The notes: generated by a model from the letters alone, not told the origin. A stretch of 64,000 nt of DNA from CAVVST01 sp963750995 (GCA_963750995.1 CAVVST010000004.1:682001-746000); one strand, 5' to 3'. Positions 1 to 8,756 are shown, numbered from the stretch's first letter. Made by a program: numbers and translations.

Positions 1-28
1 CGCCGGCGCACCAGCTATCATCTAGTTC

Positions 29-721
29 ATGAAAACAGGACGATTGGTCATCGCATCGGCCGTGGCGTTGTTGGCAGGTGTGTCTGCGGTTCCATCAGCG
101 CGGCAGGACTCGGATGAAGCACGACGTGTCCGCGACGCATCCTCCGTCTTCAGCGAGATCATGGCGGCGGACGACCGAGGGATTCCGCAATCGATCCTCG
201 GCAAGGCCGAAGGCATTGCCGTCTTCCCCAGCATGGTCCGGGGCGGGTTCATCGTCGGGGGCATGCGCGGGCGCGGCATTCTGAGCTCCAGGAACAACGG
301 TGAATGGTCGGCGCCGGCGTTTCTCACGCTGACCGGCGGCAGTTTCGGGCTCCAGATCGGCGGCCAGGCGGTCGATCTCATCCTGGTTGTCAACGATCGG
401 CGCGGCCTCGAGAGCCTCGTCTCGAACCAGTTCAAGCTGGGCGCAGACGTCGCCGTGGCAGCCGGACCGGTTGGCCGGGACGCGCAGGCGGCCACGGATC
501 TGCAGTTGCGCGCGCAGATTCTCAGCTACTCGCGCTCGCGCGGGTTGTTTGCGGGCGTAACCGTCAATGGCAGCACCGTTCGCCAGGACCGGGACGCCAA
601 CCAGCGCTTTTACGGCAGGCCACTCGATACGAAGGCGATCGTGTTCGGCGCAGGGCCCGGATCCCAGCCCGAGCCTGCCGCCGCCTGGCTGCAGGTACTC
701 GACCGTTACGCAGCTCCGTAG
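29..721 (+). CDS. SYLF-domain (Ysc84-like) lipid-binding secreted protein
   Basis: A 230-residue protein with an N-terminal signal peptide (hydrophobic stretch at residues 6-20, then SARQ) followed by a SYLF/Ysc84 domain. Family hallmarks visible are the stretch around KAEGIAVFPSMVRGGFIVGG (about residues 58-77), then GEWSAPAFLTLTGGSFGLQ and a C-terminal SRSRGLFAGVTVNGS. SYLF proteins bind phosphoinositides or other lipids in eukaryotes; bacterial secreted versions are poorly characterised, so only a periplasmic or outer-envelope lipid-associated role is inferred. The length fits the bacterial family (about 180-250 residues). The 3' end overlaps the convergent epimerase gene by 16 bases. The gene lies 28 bases from the window edge, so its promoter is outside. 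Confidence 0.85.
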   Translation: MKTGRLVIASAVALLAGVSAVPSARQDSDEARRVRDASSVFSEIMAADDRGIPQSILGKAEGIAVFPSMVRGGFIVGGMRGRGILSSRNNGEWSAPAFLTLTGGSFGLQIGGQAVDLILVVNDRRGLESLVSNQFKLGADVAVAAGPVGRDAQAATDLQLRAQILSYSRSRGLFAGVTVNGSTVRQDRDANQRFYGRPLDTKAIVFGAGPGSQPEPAAAWLQVLDRYAAP

Positions 722-1593
722 ATCTCGCGCAGCGCCGCTTCGACCTCGGGGTACTGGAACGCGAAGCCACCGGTGCGCGCCTTCTCGGGAAGTACGCGCT
801 GGCCGGTCACCAGCGCGCCCGCCATTTCGCCGACCACCACGCGAAGCGCGATCGCGGGCACCGGCAGCAGCGACGGCCGCCGCAGCACCCGGCCCAGCGT
901 CCGTGAGAACTCAGCGTTCGTCAGTGGGTTCGGCGCCGTCACGTTGAGCGGACCCGACACCTTCGCCGTCAGCGCCCAGCTCACCATCGCCACCCAGTCG
1001 TCACGGTGAATCCAGGAGAAGTACTGGCGTCCGGATCCGACCGGACCGCCGACGAAGAACCGGAAGGGGAGCGCCATCAGCGGCAGGGCGCCGCCGCCGC
1101 GATCCAGGGCGATACCCGTGCGCAGCAGGACGACGCGCGTCTGCGACCCGACGGCGAGCGCCTCCTTCTCCCATTCGCGGCCGAGTGATGCGAGAAACCC
1201 GGAGCCCGGAGCGCTCTGCTCGGTGAGCGGCTCGTCGCCGCGTGCGCCGTAGACACCGACCGCCGATCCACTCAGCAGTGTCGCCGGCATCCTGGACCGG
1301 CTCTTCATCGCTTCGACCAGGGTCCGCGTCGACCGGATGCGGCTGTTCCACATCTCGCGTTTGTGAGCCGCGGTCCACCGCTTGGAGAGGGGAGCCCCGG
1401 CGAGGTTGATCACGGCATCGGCGTCTTGAAGCACCTGAACCCAGCCTGCGGACGAGCCGTACGGGTCCCAGCGAACCTCGTGCTGCTGCCGCGGCGTTCG
1501 CGTCAGCACGGTGACGCCATGACCGTCGTGGCGCAGCCGCCTCACGAGCGCCGTGCCGAGAAACCCGGTGCCGCCGGCGACAACGATGTTCAT
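706..1593 (-). CDS. TIGR01777-type NAD(P)-dependent epimerase (YfcH-like)
   Basis: A 295-residue extended short-chain dehydrogenase. The N-terminus carries the Rossmann dinucleotide motif GGTGFLG at residues 7-13. Further family features are the DAVINLAGAPLSKRWT segment (about residues 58-73) and a C-terminal helix domain containing NVTAPNPLTNAEFSRTLG and RVLRRPSLLPVPAIALR, diagnostic of TIGR01777/YfcH proteins. They are annotated as sugar-nucleotide epimerases, but the substrate is unknown; some relatives act in cell division or heterocyst patterning. The gene diverges from the TetR gene with a 53-base gap that contains the TetR palindrome, so it could be co-regulated with the exporter. This is inferred from position only. 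Confidence 0.88.
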   Translation of the reverse strand: MNIVVAGGTGFLGTALVRRLRHDGHGVTVLTRTPRQQHEVRWDPYGSSAGWVQVLQDADAVINLAGAPLSKRWTAAHKREMWNSRIRSTRTLVEAMKSRSRMPATLLSGSAVGVYGARGDEPLTEQSAPGSGFLASLGREWEKEALAVGSQTRVVLLRTGIALDRGGGALPLMALPFRFFVGGPVGSGRQYFSWIHRDDWVAMVSWALTAKVSGPLNVTAPNPLTNAEFSRTLGRVLRRPSLLPVPAIALRVVVGEMAGALVTGQRVLPEKARTGGFAFQYPEVEAALREIYGAA

Positions 1594-1632
1594 GCTGGGC
1601 CGATAGTACTTGACGCCGCCGGCTCCCGGCGC

Positions 1633-1656
1633 TATTAACTAACTAGTTGGTTAATA
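1633..1656. promoter_or_regulatory. Candidate TetR operator palindrome
   Basis: A 24-base palindrome with 12-base arms, 11 of 12 positions paired. The core reads TTAACTAACT in the left half and AGTTGGTTAA in the right. It lies in the divergent gap and covers the TTG start codon of the TetR gene at 1647-1649. Palindromes of this size and AT-rich arm are typical of TetR-family operators, so autoregulation is the simplest reading. It is also close enough to affect the divergent epimerase gene. Confidence 0.75.
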
Positions 1657-2282
1657 AAACGCGGCGTCCGCGCGGCGATTCCCGGCCGGCGATCTTCCAG
1701 GCCGCCGCTCACGAGTTCGCCCAGCGCGGCTATGACGCCGCCGGCGTCGATCGCATCGCCGACAAGGCCCGCGTCAACAAGGCGATGCTCTATTACCACT
1801 ACGGCAGCAAGCAGGGGCTGTACGTGGAGGTCCTGCGCGACATGTTCCGCGCGGTCGGAGCGCGCACACGGGCCATCGCCCAGGGCGCGGATTCCGCCGA
1901 GGCCAAGCTCGACGCCTGGATCGTCACGATCGTGGAGGAGGCCGCCGCGCGACCCTGGTTCCCTCCGATCATGCTGCGGGAGCTCGCCTCGGGCGCCGCC
2001 CACATCGACGGCGAGACCTTCGGCATGATGAACGCCGTCTACACGGAGGTGCGGGACATCATCGTGCAGGGGCGCCGCGAGGGCGTGTTTCGCGAGGTCG
2101 ACCCGCTGCTCACCTACCTGACGATCCTTCCGACCATCCTGATCTTCTTCGCTCGCCAGCGCGTCGTCGCCGCGCACCGGAAGAACGTCCAGGGCCTCGC
2201 CGCGGCGGCGCCGCGGGAGGTCGACCAGTTCAAGCGGCACATGCAGGAATCCGCTCGTGCGTTGCTGCGGAGGCAGACATGA
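1647..2282 (+). CDS. TetR-family repressor of the export operon
   Basis: A 211-residue TetR regulator. The N-terminal helix-turn-helix is clear (AAAHEFAQRGYDAAGVDRIA, then ARVNKAMLYYHYGSKQGLY, about residues 17-58), with a ligand domain after it. The start is a TTG: an in-frame TAG lies directly upstream at 1644-1646 and no ATG or GTG occurs before the DNA-binding domain. The start codon sits inside the operator palindrome, which implies a very short or absent 5' leader. The stop overlaps the HlyD start (ATGA at 2279-2282). The arrangement TetR, HlyD, ABC ATPase and permeases resembles the E. coli ybiH(cecR)-ybhGFSR locus, where the regulator controls drug export. Function by analogy only. 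Confidence 0.9.
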   Translation: MVNKTRRPRGDSRPAIFQAAAHEFAQRGYDAAGVDRIADKARVNKAMLYYHYGSKQGLYVEVLRDMFRAVGARTRAIAQGADSAEAKLDAWIVTIVEEAAARPWFPPIMLRELASGAAHIDGETFGMMNAVYTEVRDIIVQGRREGVFREVDPLLTYLTILPTILIFFARQRVVAAHRKNVQGLAAAAPREVDQFKRHMQESARALLRRQT

Positions 2283-3472
2283 GAATGACGCGCTCTGCCG
2301 GGTCGGCTTCGCCGAACCCGGCCTACGTTCGAATGCCGCCAAATTCGGCCTGCGTGGGGCCGAACCCGGCCTACCTACGTAGGGCGGCTGCCGCGCAGCG
2401 GACCCGCCGGTTATGGGTGGCGTGGATCGGTGTGCCGGCGTGCGCCGTGCTCGCCGGCTGCCAGCAGGGCGCGCCTTCCGACGCGGCTCGGGTGTCAGGG
2501 CATGTCGAGGCGACCGAGGTGCAGGTGGCACCGGAGGTTGGCGGGCGGCTGGTCGATCTGCGCGTCGCCGAGGGCGATCGGGTCATGGCTGGATCGCTCG
2601 TCGCCCAACTCGACGTGCGCGACGTCGAGCTGCAGATCGGCCGGGCCAGGGCTGAACGTGCCGCCGCTGACGCGCAGTTGCGTCTCCTCGAGGCCGGGTC
2701 GCGCGTCGAAGACGTTCGGCAGGCGCAAGCCCAGGTCGACGCGGCATCCGCCGACGCCGCTGCCGCCGAGGCCGAGCGCCGCGCCGGGGAAATTGATCTG
2801 CAGCGGTTCGAGGCGCTGCTCAAGGCCAACGCGGGATCGCAGAAGCAGCGCGACGACGCGAGCGCACGTGTGAACGTGGCCCGGGAACGGGAACGCGCCG
2901 CCCAGGACCGCATCCGTGCGGCTCGCGAAGCGGTGGCGCGGCTCCAGGCCGGCGCGCGCCCCGAAGAAATCGACGCCGCCCGCGCTCGCGTGGCGGCTGT
3001 CGACGCCCAGCTCGCGCAGCTTGAAAAGGCGCGTGCCGACGCGGCGGTGACCGCGCCCGTCAGCGGCATCGTTACGCAGAAGCTCACGGACGCGGGCGAG
3101 ATGGTCGCGCCGCGGATGCCGCTGTTCGTCATCACCGACCTCGATCACGCCTGGGCCAACCTGTTCGTGCCGGAGCCGCTGATGCCGCGCGTCACGCTTG
3201 GACAGGCGGCAACGGTGCTGACGGACGCGGGCGACCGGGTCGAGGGGAAGGTCACGTTCATTTCACCGCAGGCGGAATTCACCCCGCGCAACGTCCAGAC
3301 CGCCGACGAACGATCGAAGCTGGTGTACCGCATCAAGGTGTCGGTGGACAACAGCGCCGGCGTCCTCAAGCAGGGGATGCCGGTGGACGCGGAACTCGGC
3401 CTGGCCGCGTCGAGGCCGTCCGGCGGTGAGCCTGCCGCGCCGAAGCCGCAGGGCGGCGGAGGCGGGAGGTGA
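2279..3472 (+). CDS. HlyD-type membrane fusion lipoprotein of ABC exporter
   Basis: A 397-residue periplasmic adaptor. After the N-terminus comes a lipobox LAGC at about residues 57-60, then a split biotinyl-lipoyl fold (VSGHVEATEVQVAPEVGGRL), a long Ala/Arg-rich alpha hairpin (about residues 110-255, strong coiled coil), the second lipoyl half (VTAPVSGIVTQKLTDAGEMV), and a beta-barrel domain. It would bridge the inner-membrane permeases and the TolC-like protein. The first 45 residues are odd: they are encoded by a palindromic repeat (2293-2396) rich in Pro/Asn/Ala. A GTG at 2417, just before the signal sequence, is a credible alternative start. The stop overlaps the ATPase GTG start (GTGA). 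Confidence 0.88.
   Translation: MRMTRSAGSASPNPAYVRMPPNSACVGPNPAYLRRAAAAQRTRRLWVAWIGVPACAVLAGCQQGAPSDAARVSGHVEATEVQVAPEVGGRLVDLRVAEGDRVMAGSLVAQLDVRDVELQIGRARAERAAADAQLRLLEAGSRVEDVRQAQAQVDAASADAAAAEAERRAGEIDLQRFEALLKANAGSQKQRDDASARVNVARERERAAQDRIRAAREAVARLQAGARPEEIDAARARVAAVDAQLAQLEKARADAAVTAPVSGIVTQKLTDAGEMVAPRMPLFVITDLDHAWANLFVPEPLMPRVTLGQAATVLTDAGDRVEGKVTFISPQAEFTPRNVQTADERSKLVYRIKVSVDNSAGVLKQGMPVDAELGLAASRPSGGEPAAPKPQGGGGGR
2293..2396. repeat. Palindromic repeat inside the HlyD 5' coding region
   Basis: Two related units built on GCCGAACCCGGCCTAC occur at about 2317-2334 and 2361-2376. The first is preceded by its own inverted complement (GCCGGGTCGGC, then TTC, then GCCGAACCCGGC), so it can fold into a near-perfect hairpin. 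The sequence is unlike a signal peptide and looks like a dispersed intergenic repeat that is translated if the upstream ATG at 2279 is used. Confidence 0.6.
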
Positions 3473-4206
3473 GCGCCGCGGTCCAGTTCAGCGGCGTCGT
3501 CAAGAAGTACGGGGCGACCATGGCGCTCGACGCCGTGACGCTGGACGTCCAGCGCGGCGAGATGTTCGGCCTGATCGGATCTGACGGCGCGGGCAAGACC
3601 ACCGCCATCCGGTTGATGTGCGGTCTGCTTCACGCCGACGGGGGCTCGGTCCGCGTGCTGGACCACGATCCCGTGCGCCAGCACCGTGCGCTGACCGAGA
3701 GGGTCGGTTACCTGTCGCAGCGCTTCAGCCTGTACGGCGACCTCACCATCGACGAGAACGTTGCCTTCTTTGCCGAGATCCACGGCGTTTCCAACTACCA
3801 GAAGCGGAGGGATCAGCTGCTCGGCATGACGCAGCTGACGCCGTTTCGGGCGCGGCTGGCGGACGCGCTGTCGGGCGGCATGAAGCAGAAGCTCGCGCTG
3901 GCGTGCACGCTCGTCCACGAACCCGAGTTGATCCTGCTCGACGAGCCGACCACCGGCGTCGATCCCGTCTCGAGGCGCGAGTTCTGGAAGCTGCTGTCCG
4001 AGTTCCTCTCGCACGGCATCACCATCCTGATGTCCACGCCCTACCTCGACGAGGCCGAGCGATGCAGCCGGGTCGCGCTGCTCCACGAAGGACGGCTCCT
4101 GGCGTGCGACGAACCGTCGCGCCTGCGCGCCGAGATGCCCGGAACTGCTTCGCTCGAAGACGTCTTCATCGCCCGCCTCACAAACACGAAGGACACGACG
4201 TCATGA
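3469..4206 (+). CDS. ABC exporter ATP-binding protein (first copy)
   Basis: A 245-residue nucleotide-binding domain. It carries Walker A GSDGAGKT (about residues 36-43), the Q-loop region GYLSQRFSLYGDL, signature LSGGMKQKLALA and Walker B LILLDEPTTGVDP, with the switch histidine replaced by a Thr-Pro context (LMSTPYLDEAE). This missing canonical His may mean a non-hydrolysing or weak site. Walker A has S-D in place of the usual N/P-N. A second ATPase gene downstream (5579-6505) has a normal TTHYLDEAE, so the two probably form an asymmetric heterodimer, as in the fused YbhF protein. The GTG start overlaps the HlyD stop; the stop overlaps the next ATG. Confidence 0.92.
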   Translation: MSAAVQFSGVVKKYGATMALDAVTLDVQRGEMFGLIGSDGAGKTTAIRLMCGLLHADGGSVRVLDHDPVRQHRALTERVGYLSQRFSLYGDLTIDENVAFFAEIHGVSNYQKRRDQLLGMTQLTPFRARLADALSGGMKQKLALACTLVHEPELILLDEPTTGVDPVSRREFWKLLSEFLSHGITILMSTPYLDEAERCSRVALLHEGRLLACDEPSRLRAEMPGTASLEDVFIARLTNTKDTTS

Positions 4207-5582
4207 CGACGATCACGAACGCCTTGGAACCACGACGATCACGACGAGCACGACCACAACGAATCCAGAATCGTGTCGTGGCCGTCGTGTTCGTCGTGGT
4301 TTCGGGCTTTCTGGCGAGCGCGGTCGCCGCGCAGGAACTGCGCCTGTCGCTGAGCGAAGCGCAGGACCGCGCCGTGGCGGCGAGCCACCGCCTGGCAGAA
4401 GCGCGCGCGCGGGCCGGCACGGCCGAGGCTGCGGTGGCGGTGCGTCAAGCGGCTGATCGCCCGATGGTTGGAGTCGGCGCCGGCTACACCCGCACGAACC
4501 ACGTCGTCCCATTCGCGTTTCCCGGCCCGGGTGGCCTGCCCCGCGTGGTCTATCCGGACGCGCCCAACAATTACCGGACCAGGCTCGATCTGCAGTGGGC
4601 GATTTACGACGGCGGCCGGACCGACGCGCTCGAGCGCGCGGCGCGGGCAGAGGCATCGGCGGCGACTGCCGATGTAGCTGCGGCGCAGGCTGACCTTCGC
4701 CTCGAGGTCGCCCGCGCATTCTGGGCGCTGGTGACGGCCCGAGCCACCGCCGAGGTTCTCGATCGAAGCCTCGCCCGCGCCCAGGCGAACGTCGCCGACG
4801 TTCGCGAGCGGCTGAATGCGGGCCTGATACCGCCAAACGAGGTGGCCTCGGCCGAGGCGCAGGAATCGCGCCAGCGCATGCTCCTGATCGAAACACGCAA
4901 CCAGGGCGAGCAGTCGTCGGCGGAGCTGGCGCGGTTGATTGGCGAAGACGTGGTGCAGCGGATTGAACCGGCTGCCGACCTCGAGCTCGAAGCGCCGGCG
5001 TCTGCTTCGCTACCGGAACTGATCGCGAACGCGCAGTCGACACGGGACGAGCGCCGCGCGATGCAGCTGCACATCACCGCGGCCGAGGAACAAGTGGCCG
5101 CCGCCGTGGGTAGCCGCCGGCCCGCGGTTGCGATTGCCGGCGGATTCGATTACGCGCGTCCGAACCCGAAAATCTTTCCCCGCACCGACCGGTGGGACGA
5201 GTCGTGGGATGCGGGTGTCTCGGCCACCTGGGCGTTCTGGGATGGGGGGCGCGCGCGCGCCGAAGCAGCCCAGGCCCGCACCGTCGTCGAGGCGGCGCGC
5301 CAGCGGCTCGCCGAGTTCGACTCGGTGGTGGGGCTCGATATACGCCAGCGGCTGCTGGACATCGACTCGGGCCGCGCCGCGCTGGTTGCGGCGGACGATT
5401 CGGTCAGGGCTGCGACCGAGGCCCGTCGTGTCGTGGCCGAACGATACCAGGCGGGCGTCGCCATCCAGACCGAGGTCCTCGACGCCGACGTAGCGCTGCT
5501 GCAGGCGGAGCTCGATCGGACGCGCGCGATCGCGAGCGTGCGCTTCGCGGAAGCGCGGCTGACCCGGGCGCTAGGCAAATGA
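4203..5582 (+). CDS. TolC-like outer membrane efflux protein
   Basis: A 459-residue TolC/OEP-family protein. The N-terminal leader is long: about 27 basic, Arg-rich residues precede the hydrophobic signal segment VVAVVFVVVSGFLASAVAAQ, so the true start could be a later GTG. The mature part has two OEP repeats with long heptad-like Ala/Arg/Glu helices (about residues 45-215 and 255-455). The ATG at 4203 overlaps the preceding ATPase stop (ATGA) and the stop overlaps the next ATG in the same way. Its place between two ATPase genes means the whole trans-envelope channel is made from one mRNA. This is unusual, since the outer-membrane component is more often unlinked or at an operon end. Confidence 0.88.
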   Translation: MTTITNALEPRRSRRARPQRIQNRVVAVVFVVVSGFLASAVAAQELRLSLSEAQDRAVAASHRLAEARARAGTAEAAVAVRQAADRPMVGVGAGYTRTNHVVPFAFPGPGGLPRVVYPDAPNNYRTRLDLQWAIYDGGRTDALERAARAEASAATADVAAAQADLRLEVARAFWALVTARATAEVLDRSLARAQANVADVRERLNAGLIPPNEVASAEAQESRQRMLLIETRNQGEQSSAELARLIGEDVVQRIEPAADLELEAPASASLPELIANAQSTRDERRAMQLHITAAEEQVAAAVGSRRPAVAIAGGFDYARPNPKIFPRTDRWDESWDAGVSATWAFWDGGRARAEAAQARTVVEAARQRLAEFDSVVGLDIRQRLLDIDSGRAALVAADDSVRAATEARRVVAERYQAGVAIQTEVLDADVALLQAELDRTRAIASVRFAEARLTRALGK

Positions 5583-6505
5583 ACGCAATCGAGGTGCGGC
5601 AGCTCACGCGCCGCTTTGGCGCCTTCACCGCGGTCAACGACCTGAGCTTCGAGGTGCGCCAGGGAGAAATCTTCGGCTTCCTTGGCAGCAACGGGGCGGG
5701 GAAGTCCACCACGATTCGCATGCTGTGCGGACTGCTGCGTCCGACGTCCGGATCGGCGCGAGTGGGCGGCATCGACGTCGGCAGCCAGCCCGAGGCCGTG
5801 AAGCAGCGCATCGGCTACATGTCGCAGCGGTTCTCGCTCTACGAGAAGCTGACGGTCGACCAGAACATCACCTTCTTCGGCGGCATCTACGGACTCGATC
5901 GGGATCGCCTGTCGGCGCGGCGAGCGGCAGTGCTGGACATGTCCGGCTTGCGCGGTCGGGAGTCGATGCTGACCGGCGCGCTCTCGGGCGGCTGGCGGCA
6001 GCGTCTGGGGCTTGGCTGCGCGATTCTTCACCAGCCGCCGATCGTCTTCCTCGACGAGCCGACTGGCGGCGTCGATCCGTTGTCGCGGCGCCGGTTCTGG
6101 CGTCTCATCAACGACCTCGCGAGCGGCGGCACCACGGTGCTGGTCACCACGCACTACCTGGACGAAGCCGAGAACTGTCATCGCGTGGCCATCATTCACG
6201 CCGGCCGCCTCGCGGCACTCGGCACCGTTCCCGAGTTGAAGCAGGTTTTCGCGGGCAGGCCGATTCTCGAGGTGCGATCGTCGCAGCCGGTGGATGCGAT
6301 GCGCCGTCTCGAGGCGATGCCCGAGGTGGAGAAGACGAGCATCTTCGGGACGGCGGTGCACGCAGTCATGCGGTCGCCGGACGTCCGGCCTGAAACCGTT
6401 GCCGCGGCGCTTCAAGCCGACGGCATGGCCGCAACCTGCAGGCTGGTCGAGCCTTCGCTCGAAGACGTATTTCTCGACATCGCAGAGAAAGGCGCCCAGC
6501 CATGA
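5579..6505 (+). CDS. ABC exporter ATP-binding protein (second copy)
   Basis: A 308-residue ATPase with Walker A GSNGAGKS, Q-loop context YMSQRFSLYEKLTVDQN, signature LSGGWRQRLGLG, Walker B IVFLDEPTGGVDP and switch His in VTTHYLDEAE. A C-terminal extension of about 90 residues (from the PILEVRSSQPVDAMRRLE region on) is typical of DrrA/CcmA-type drug-export ATPases. It pairs with the 3469-4206 product and with the two permeases that follow. ATG at 5579 overlaps the TolC-like stop; the end overlaps the permease start by 4 bases. Confidence 0.93.
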   Translation: MNAIEVRQLTRRFGAFTAVNDLSFEVRQGEIFGFLGSNGAGKSTTIRMLCGLLRPTSGSARVGGIDVGSQPEAVKQRIGYMSQRFSLYEKLTVDQNITFFGGIYGLDRDRLSARRAAVLDMSGLRGRESMLTGALSGGWRQRLGLGCAILHQPPIVFLDEPTGGVDPLSRRRFWRLINDLASGGTTVLVTTHYLDEAENCHRVAIIHAGRLAALGTVPELKQVFAGRPILEVRSSQPVDAMRRLEAMPEVEKTSIFGTAVHAVMRSPDVRPETVAAALQADGMAATCRLVEPSLEDVFLDIAEKGAQP

Positions 6506-7626
6506 AGACCTTCGCCGTCGCGGTGAAGGAGTTCCGACAGATCGCCAGGGATCGCCGCACGCTGATGATCCTTCTCTTCGTGCCGGCGTTCTTCCTGTTG
6601 TTGTACGGCTACGCGCTGAACTTCGACATCCGCAACATTCCGCTCGCCGTTCAGGACAACGATCGCAGCAGCACCAGCCGCGACGTCATTTCGGCGTTCG
6701 TGAACTCCGGATACTTCGAGCTGGTCCAGGACCTGCCCCGCGACGCCGATATCGACGCCGCGCTCAACCGCGGCGATGCACGGGCGGTGCTCGTCATCCC
6801 CGGCGGCTTTGGCCGCGACGCGGCCACCGGGCGGCCGACCGCGGTGCAAGTGTTGATCAGCGGCGACAACGCGAATACGGCGACGACGGTCATGGCCTAC
6901 GCGGTCGGTCTCGTCAGCGCGCTGTCGGCGCGTTACGAGGTGCAGGCGCGCCTCGGCTCCGCACGCGGACCGCTGCTGACGGCGGAAACGCGTGTCTGGT
7001 ACAACCCCGAGCTTCGCAGCACCCTGTTTCTCGTGCCCGGGTTGATTGCGTACATCGCGATGCTGACAGCGGTCGTCTCGACCGCGCTGTCGATCGTCCG
7101 CGAGAAGGAAGTCGGCACGATGGAGCAGGTGAGGATGTCGCCGGTCGGCCCGCTCGCCTACGTCATCGGCAAGACGATCCCCTATTTCGTGGTGTCGCTG
7201 GTTTCGGCGATCGGCATCGTGGCGTTGTCGATGCTGTTGTTCGATCTGCCGATGCGCGGATCGTGGGTGATGCTGTTCCTCGCGATCTCGATCTTCCTGG
7301 TCGGCGCACTGGCGTTCGGCGTCTTGATCTCGACGCTGGCGGAAACGCAGCAGGTGGCGTTCCAGCTCGCGCTGCTGACGTCGTACCTGCCGACACTGAT
7401 GCTGTCGGGGTTCATTTTTCCGATCTCCAGCATGCCGGCGGTACTGCAGGCGATCACCTACGCGGTGCCGGCGCGCTACTTTCTCATCGCGCTGCGCGCG
7501 ATCGTGCTCAAGGGCGTGGGACTCTCGATTTTCTGGCGGGACATTGCCGCCCTGGTCGTGTTCGCGGTGCTCGTGCTGTCGCTCGCCTCGCTCCGGCTGA
7601 AGCGTGAATGGGCGGTCGGACAATGA
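6502..7626 (+). CDS. ABC-2 type permease (YbhS-like), first copy
   Basis: A 374-residue ABC-2 exporter permease. One N-terminal membrane helix (about residues 20-38, LMILLFVPAFFLLLYGYAL) is followed by a large periplasmic domain (residues 40-170), then five hydrophobic helices. Before the C-terminal helices sits the conserved EKEVGTMEQVRMSPVGPLAYVIGK-type loop (I give it in part: VREKEVGTMEQVRMSP), which contacts the ATPase. The family includes YbhS/YbhR and YhhJ. It overlaps the second permease gene (ATGA at 7623-7626). Confidence 0.92.
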   Translation: MKTFAVAVKEFRQIARDRRTLMILLFVPAFFLLLYGYALNFDIRNIPLAVQDNDRSSTSRDVISAFVNSGYFELVQDLPRDADIDAALNRGDARAVLVIPGGFGRDAATGRPTAVQVLISGDNANTATTVMAYAVGLVSALSARYEVQARLGSARGPLLTAETRVWYNPELRSTLFLVPGLIAYIAMLTAVVSTALSIVREKEVGTMEQVRMSPVGPLAYVIGKTIPYFVVSLVSAIGIVALSMLLFDLPMRGSWVMLFLAISIFLVGALAFGVLISTLAETQQVAFQLALLTSYLPTLMLSGFIFPISSMPAVLQAITYAVPARYFLIALRAIVLKGVGLSIFWRDIAALVVFAVLVLSLASLRLKREWAVGQ

Positions 7627-8738
7627 TGCGCATCCTTCACCTGATTCGGAAGGAATTTCTCGAGCTCAGACAGGATCCGCGCCTGTTCAGCATCGTCATC
7701 CTGGCCCCGCTGATCCAGCTCACGATGCTGGGATACGCCGCCACGACCGACGTGCGGAACGTGCCGCTGGTCGTGGTGGACCAGGATCGGTCCGCGGCGA
7801 GCCGCGAGCTCATTTCACGGTTCGAGGGCTCCGAGAATTTCGCCATCGTGGATTCGCTGACCTCGCTCGACGCGGTTGACGCATATCTGGACGGAGGCGA
7901 GGCGTGGATGGCGCTGGCGATTCCGGCCGGCTACGGGGAGATCGTTCGCGCTGGCCAGCCTGCCGTCATCCAGGTTGTCGCCGACGGCACCGATGCCAAC
8001 TCGACGAACGTCGCGCTTGGCTATGCGCGCGCGCTCGTCGTGGGATATGCACGCGAGCTGTCGGCCTCGAGCGGCGGGCAGGCGGTTCCGCCGCTCGTCA
8101 GCGCCGATGTCCGGGTCTGGTTCAACCCCGGCCTCGAGAGTCGCGATTTCATGATTCCAGGAATCCTGGCGCTGCTGCTCCTGGTGGTGACCACCAACCT
8201 GTCGTCCATGGCGATCGTGCGCGAGAAGGAGCTGGGAACCCTCGAGCAGCTCAACGTCACGCCGCTGGGCCGCTCGGAACTGATTATCGGCAAGCTCGTG
8301 CCGTACGCCGTGCTCGGCATGGTGGACGCGTTACTCGTCGTGGCCGTCGCCGTCGGCTGGTTCGAGGTGCCGCTGCGCGGCAGTTTCTGGCTGCTGATCG
8401 GCATGTGCCTGATCTACCTGCTCAGCACGCTCGGTCTCGGCCTGTTCGTGTCGACGATTTCACGAACCCAGCAGCAGGCGATGATGACGACGTCGTTCTT
8501 CTTCCTGCTGCCGATGATCTTCCTGTCGGGTTTCATCTTTCCGATCGAGAACATGCCCGCCGCGATCCAGCCGTTCACCTACCTGATCCCGCTGCGTTAC
8601 TTTCTCGTCATTCTGCGCGGCATCTTCCTGAAGGGCGTCGGGATGGACGTGTTGTGGCCCCAGGCCGCGGCACTGCTGGTGTGGGGGATTGCCATTCTCA
8701 CGCTGGCAACGCTGAGGTCCACCAAGCGGCTCGCCTAG
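7623..8738 (+). CDS. ABC-2 type permease (YbhR-like), second copy
   Basis: A 371-residue permease paralogous to the preceding gene, with the same layout: N-terminal helix (VILAPLIQLTMLGYAA), periplasmic domain, the VREKELGTLEQLNVTPLG coupling loop and C-terminal helices, including FFFLLPMIFLSGFIFPIENM. I chose the ATG at 7623 because it makes the usual ATGA overlap with the upstream stop; an ATG at 7608 is also in frame. It is the last gene of the TetR-controlled operon. Two hairpins follow at 8757-8806. Confidence 0.92.
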   Translation: MMRILHLIRKEFLELRQDPRLFSIVILAPLIQLTMLGYAATTDVRNVPLVVVDQDRSAASRELISRFEGSENFAIVDSLTSLDAVDAYLDGGEAWMALAIPAGYGEIVRAGQPAVIQVVADGTDANSTNVALGYARALVVGYARELSASSGGQAVPPLVSADVRVWFNPGLESRDFMIPGILALLLLVVTTNLSSMAIVREKELGTLEQLNVTPLGRSELIIGKLVPYAVLGMVDALLVVAVAVGWFEVPLRGSFWLLIGMCLIYLLSTLGLGLFVSTISRTQQQAMMTTSFFFLLPMIFLSGFIFPIENMPAAIQPFTYLIPLRYFLVILRGIFLKGVGMDVLWPQAAALLVWGIAILTLATLRSTKRLA

Positions 8739-8756
8739 CTCGCATGTCACAACGAC

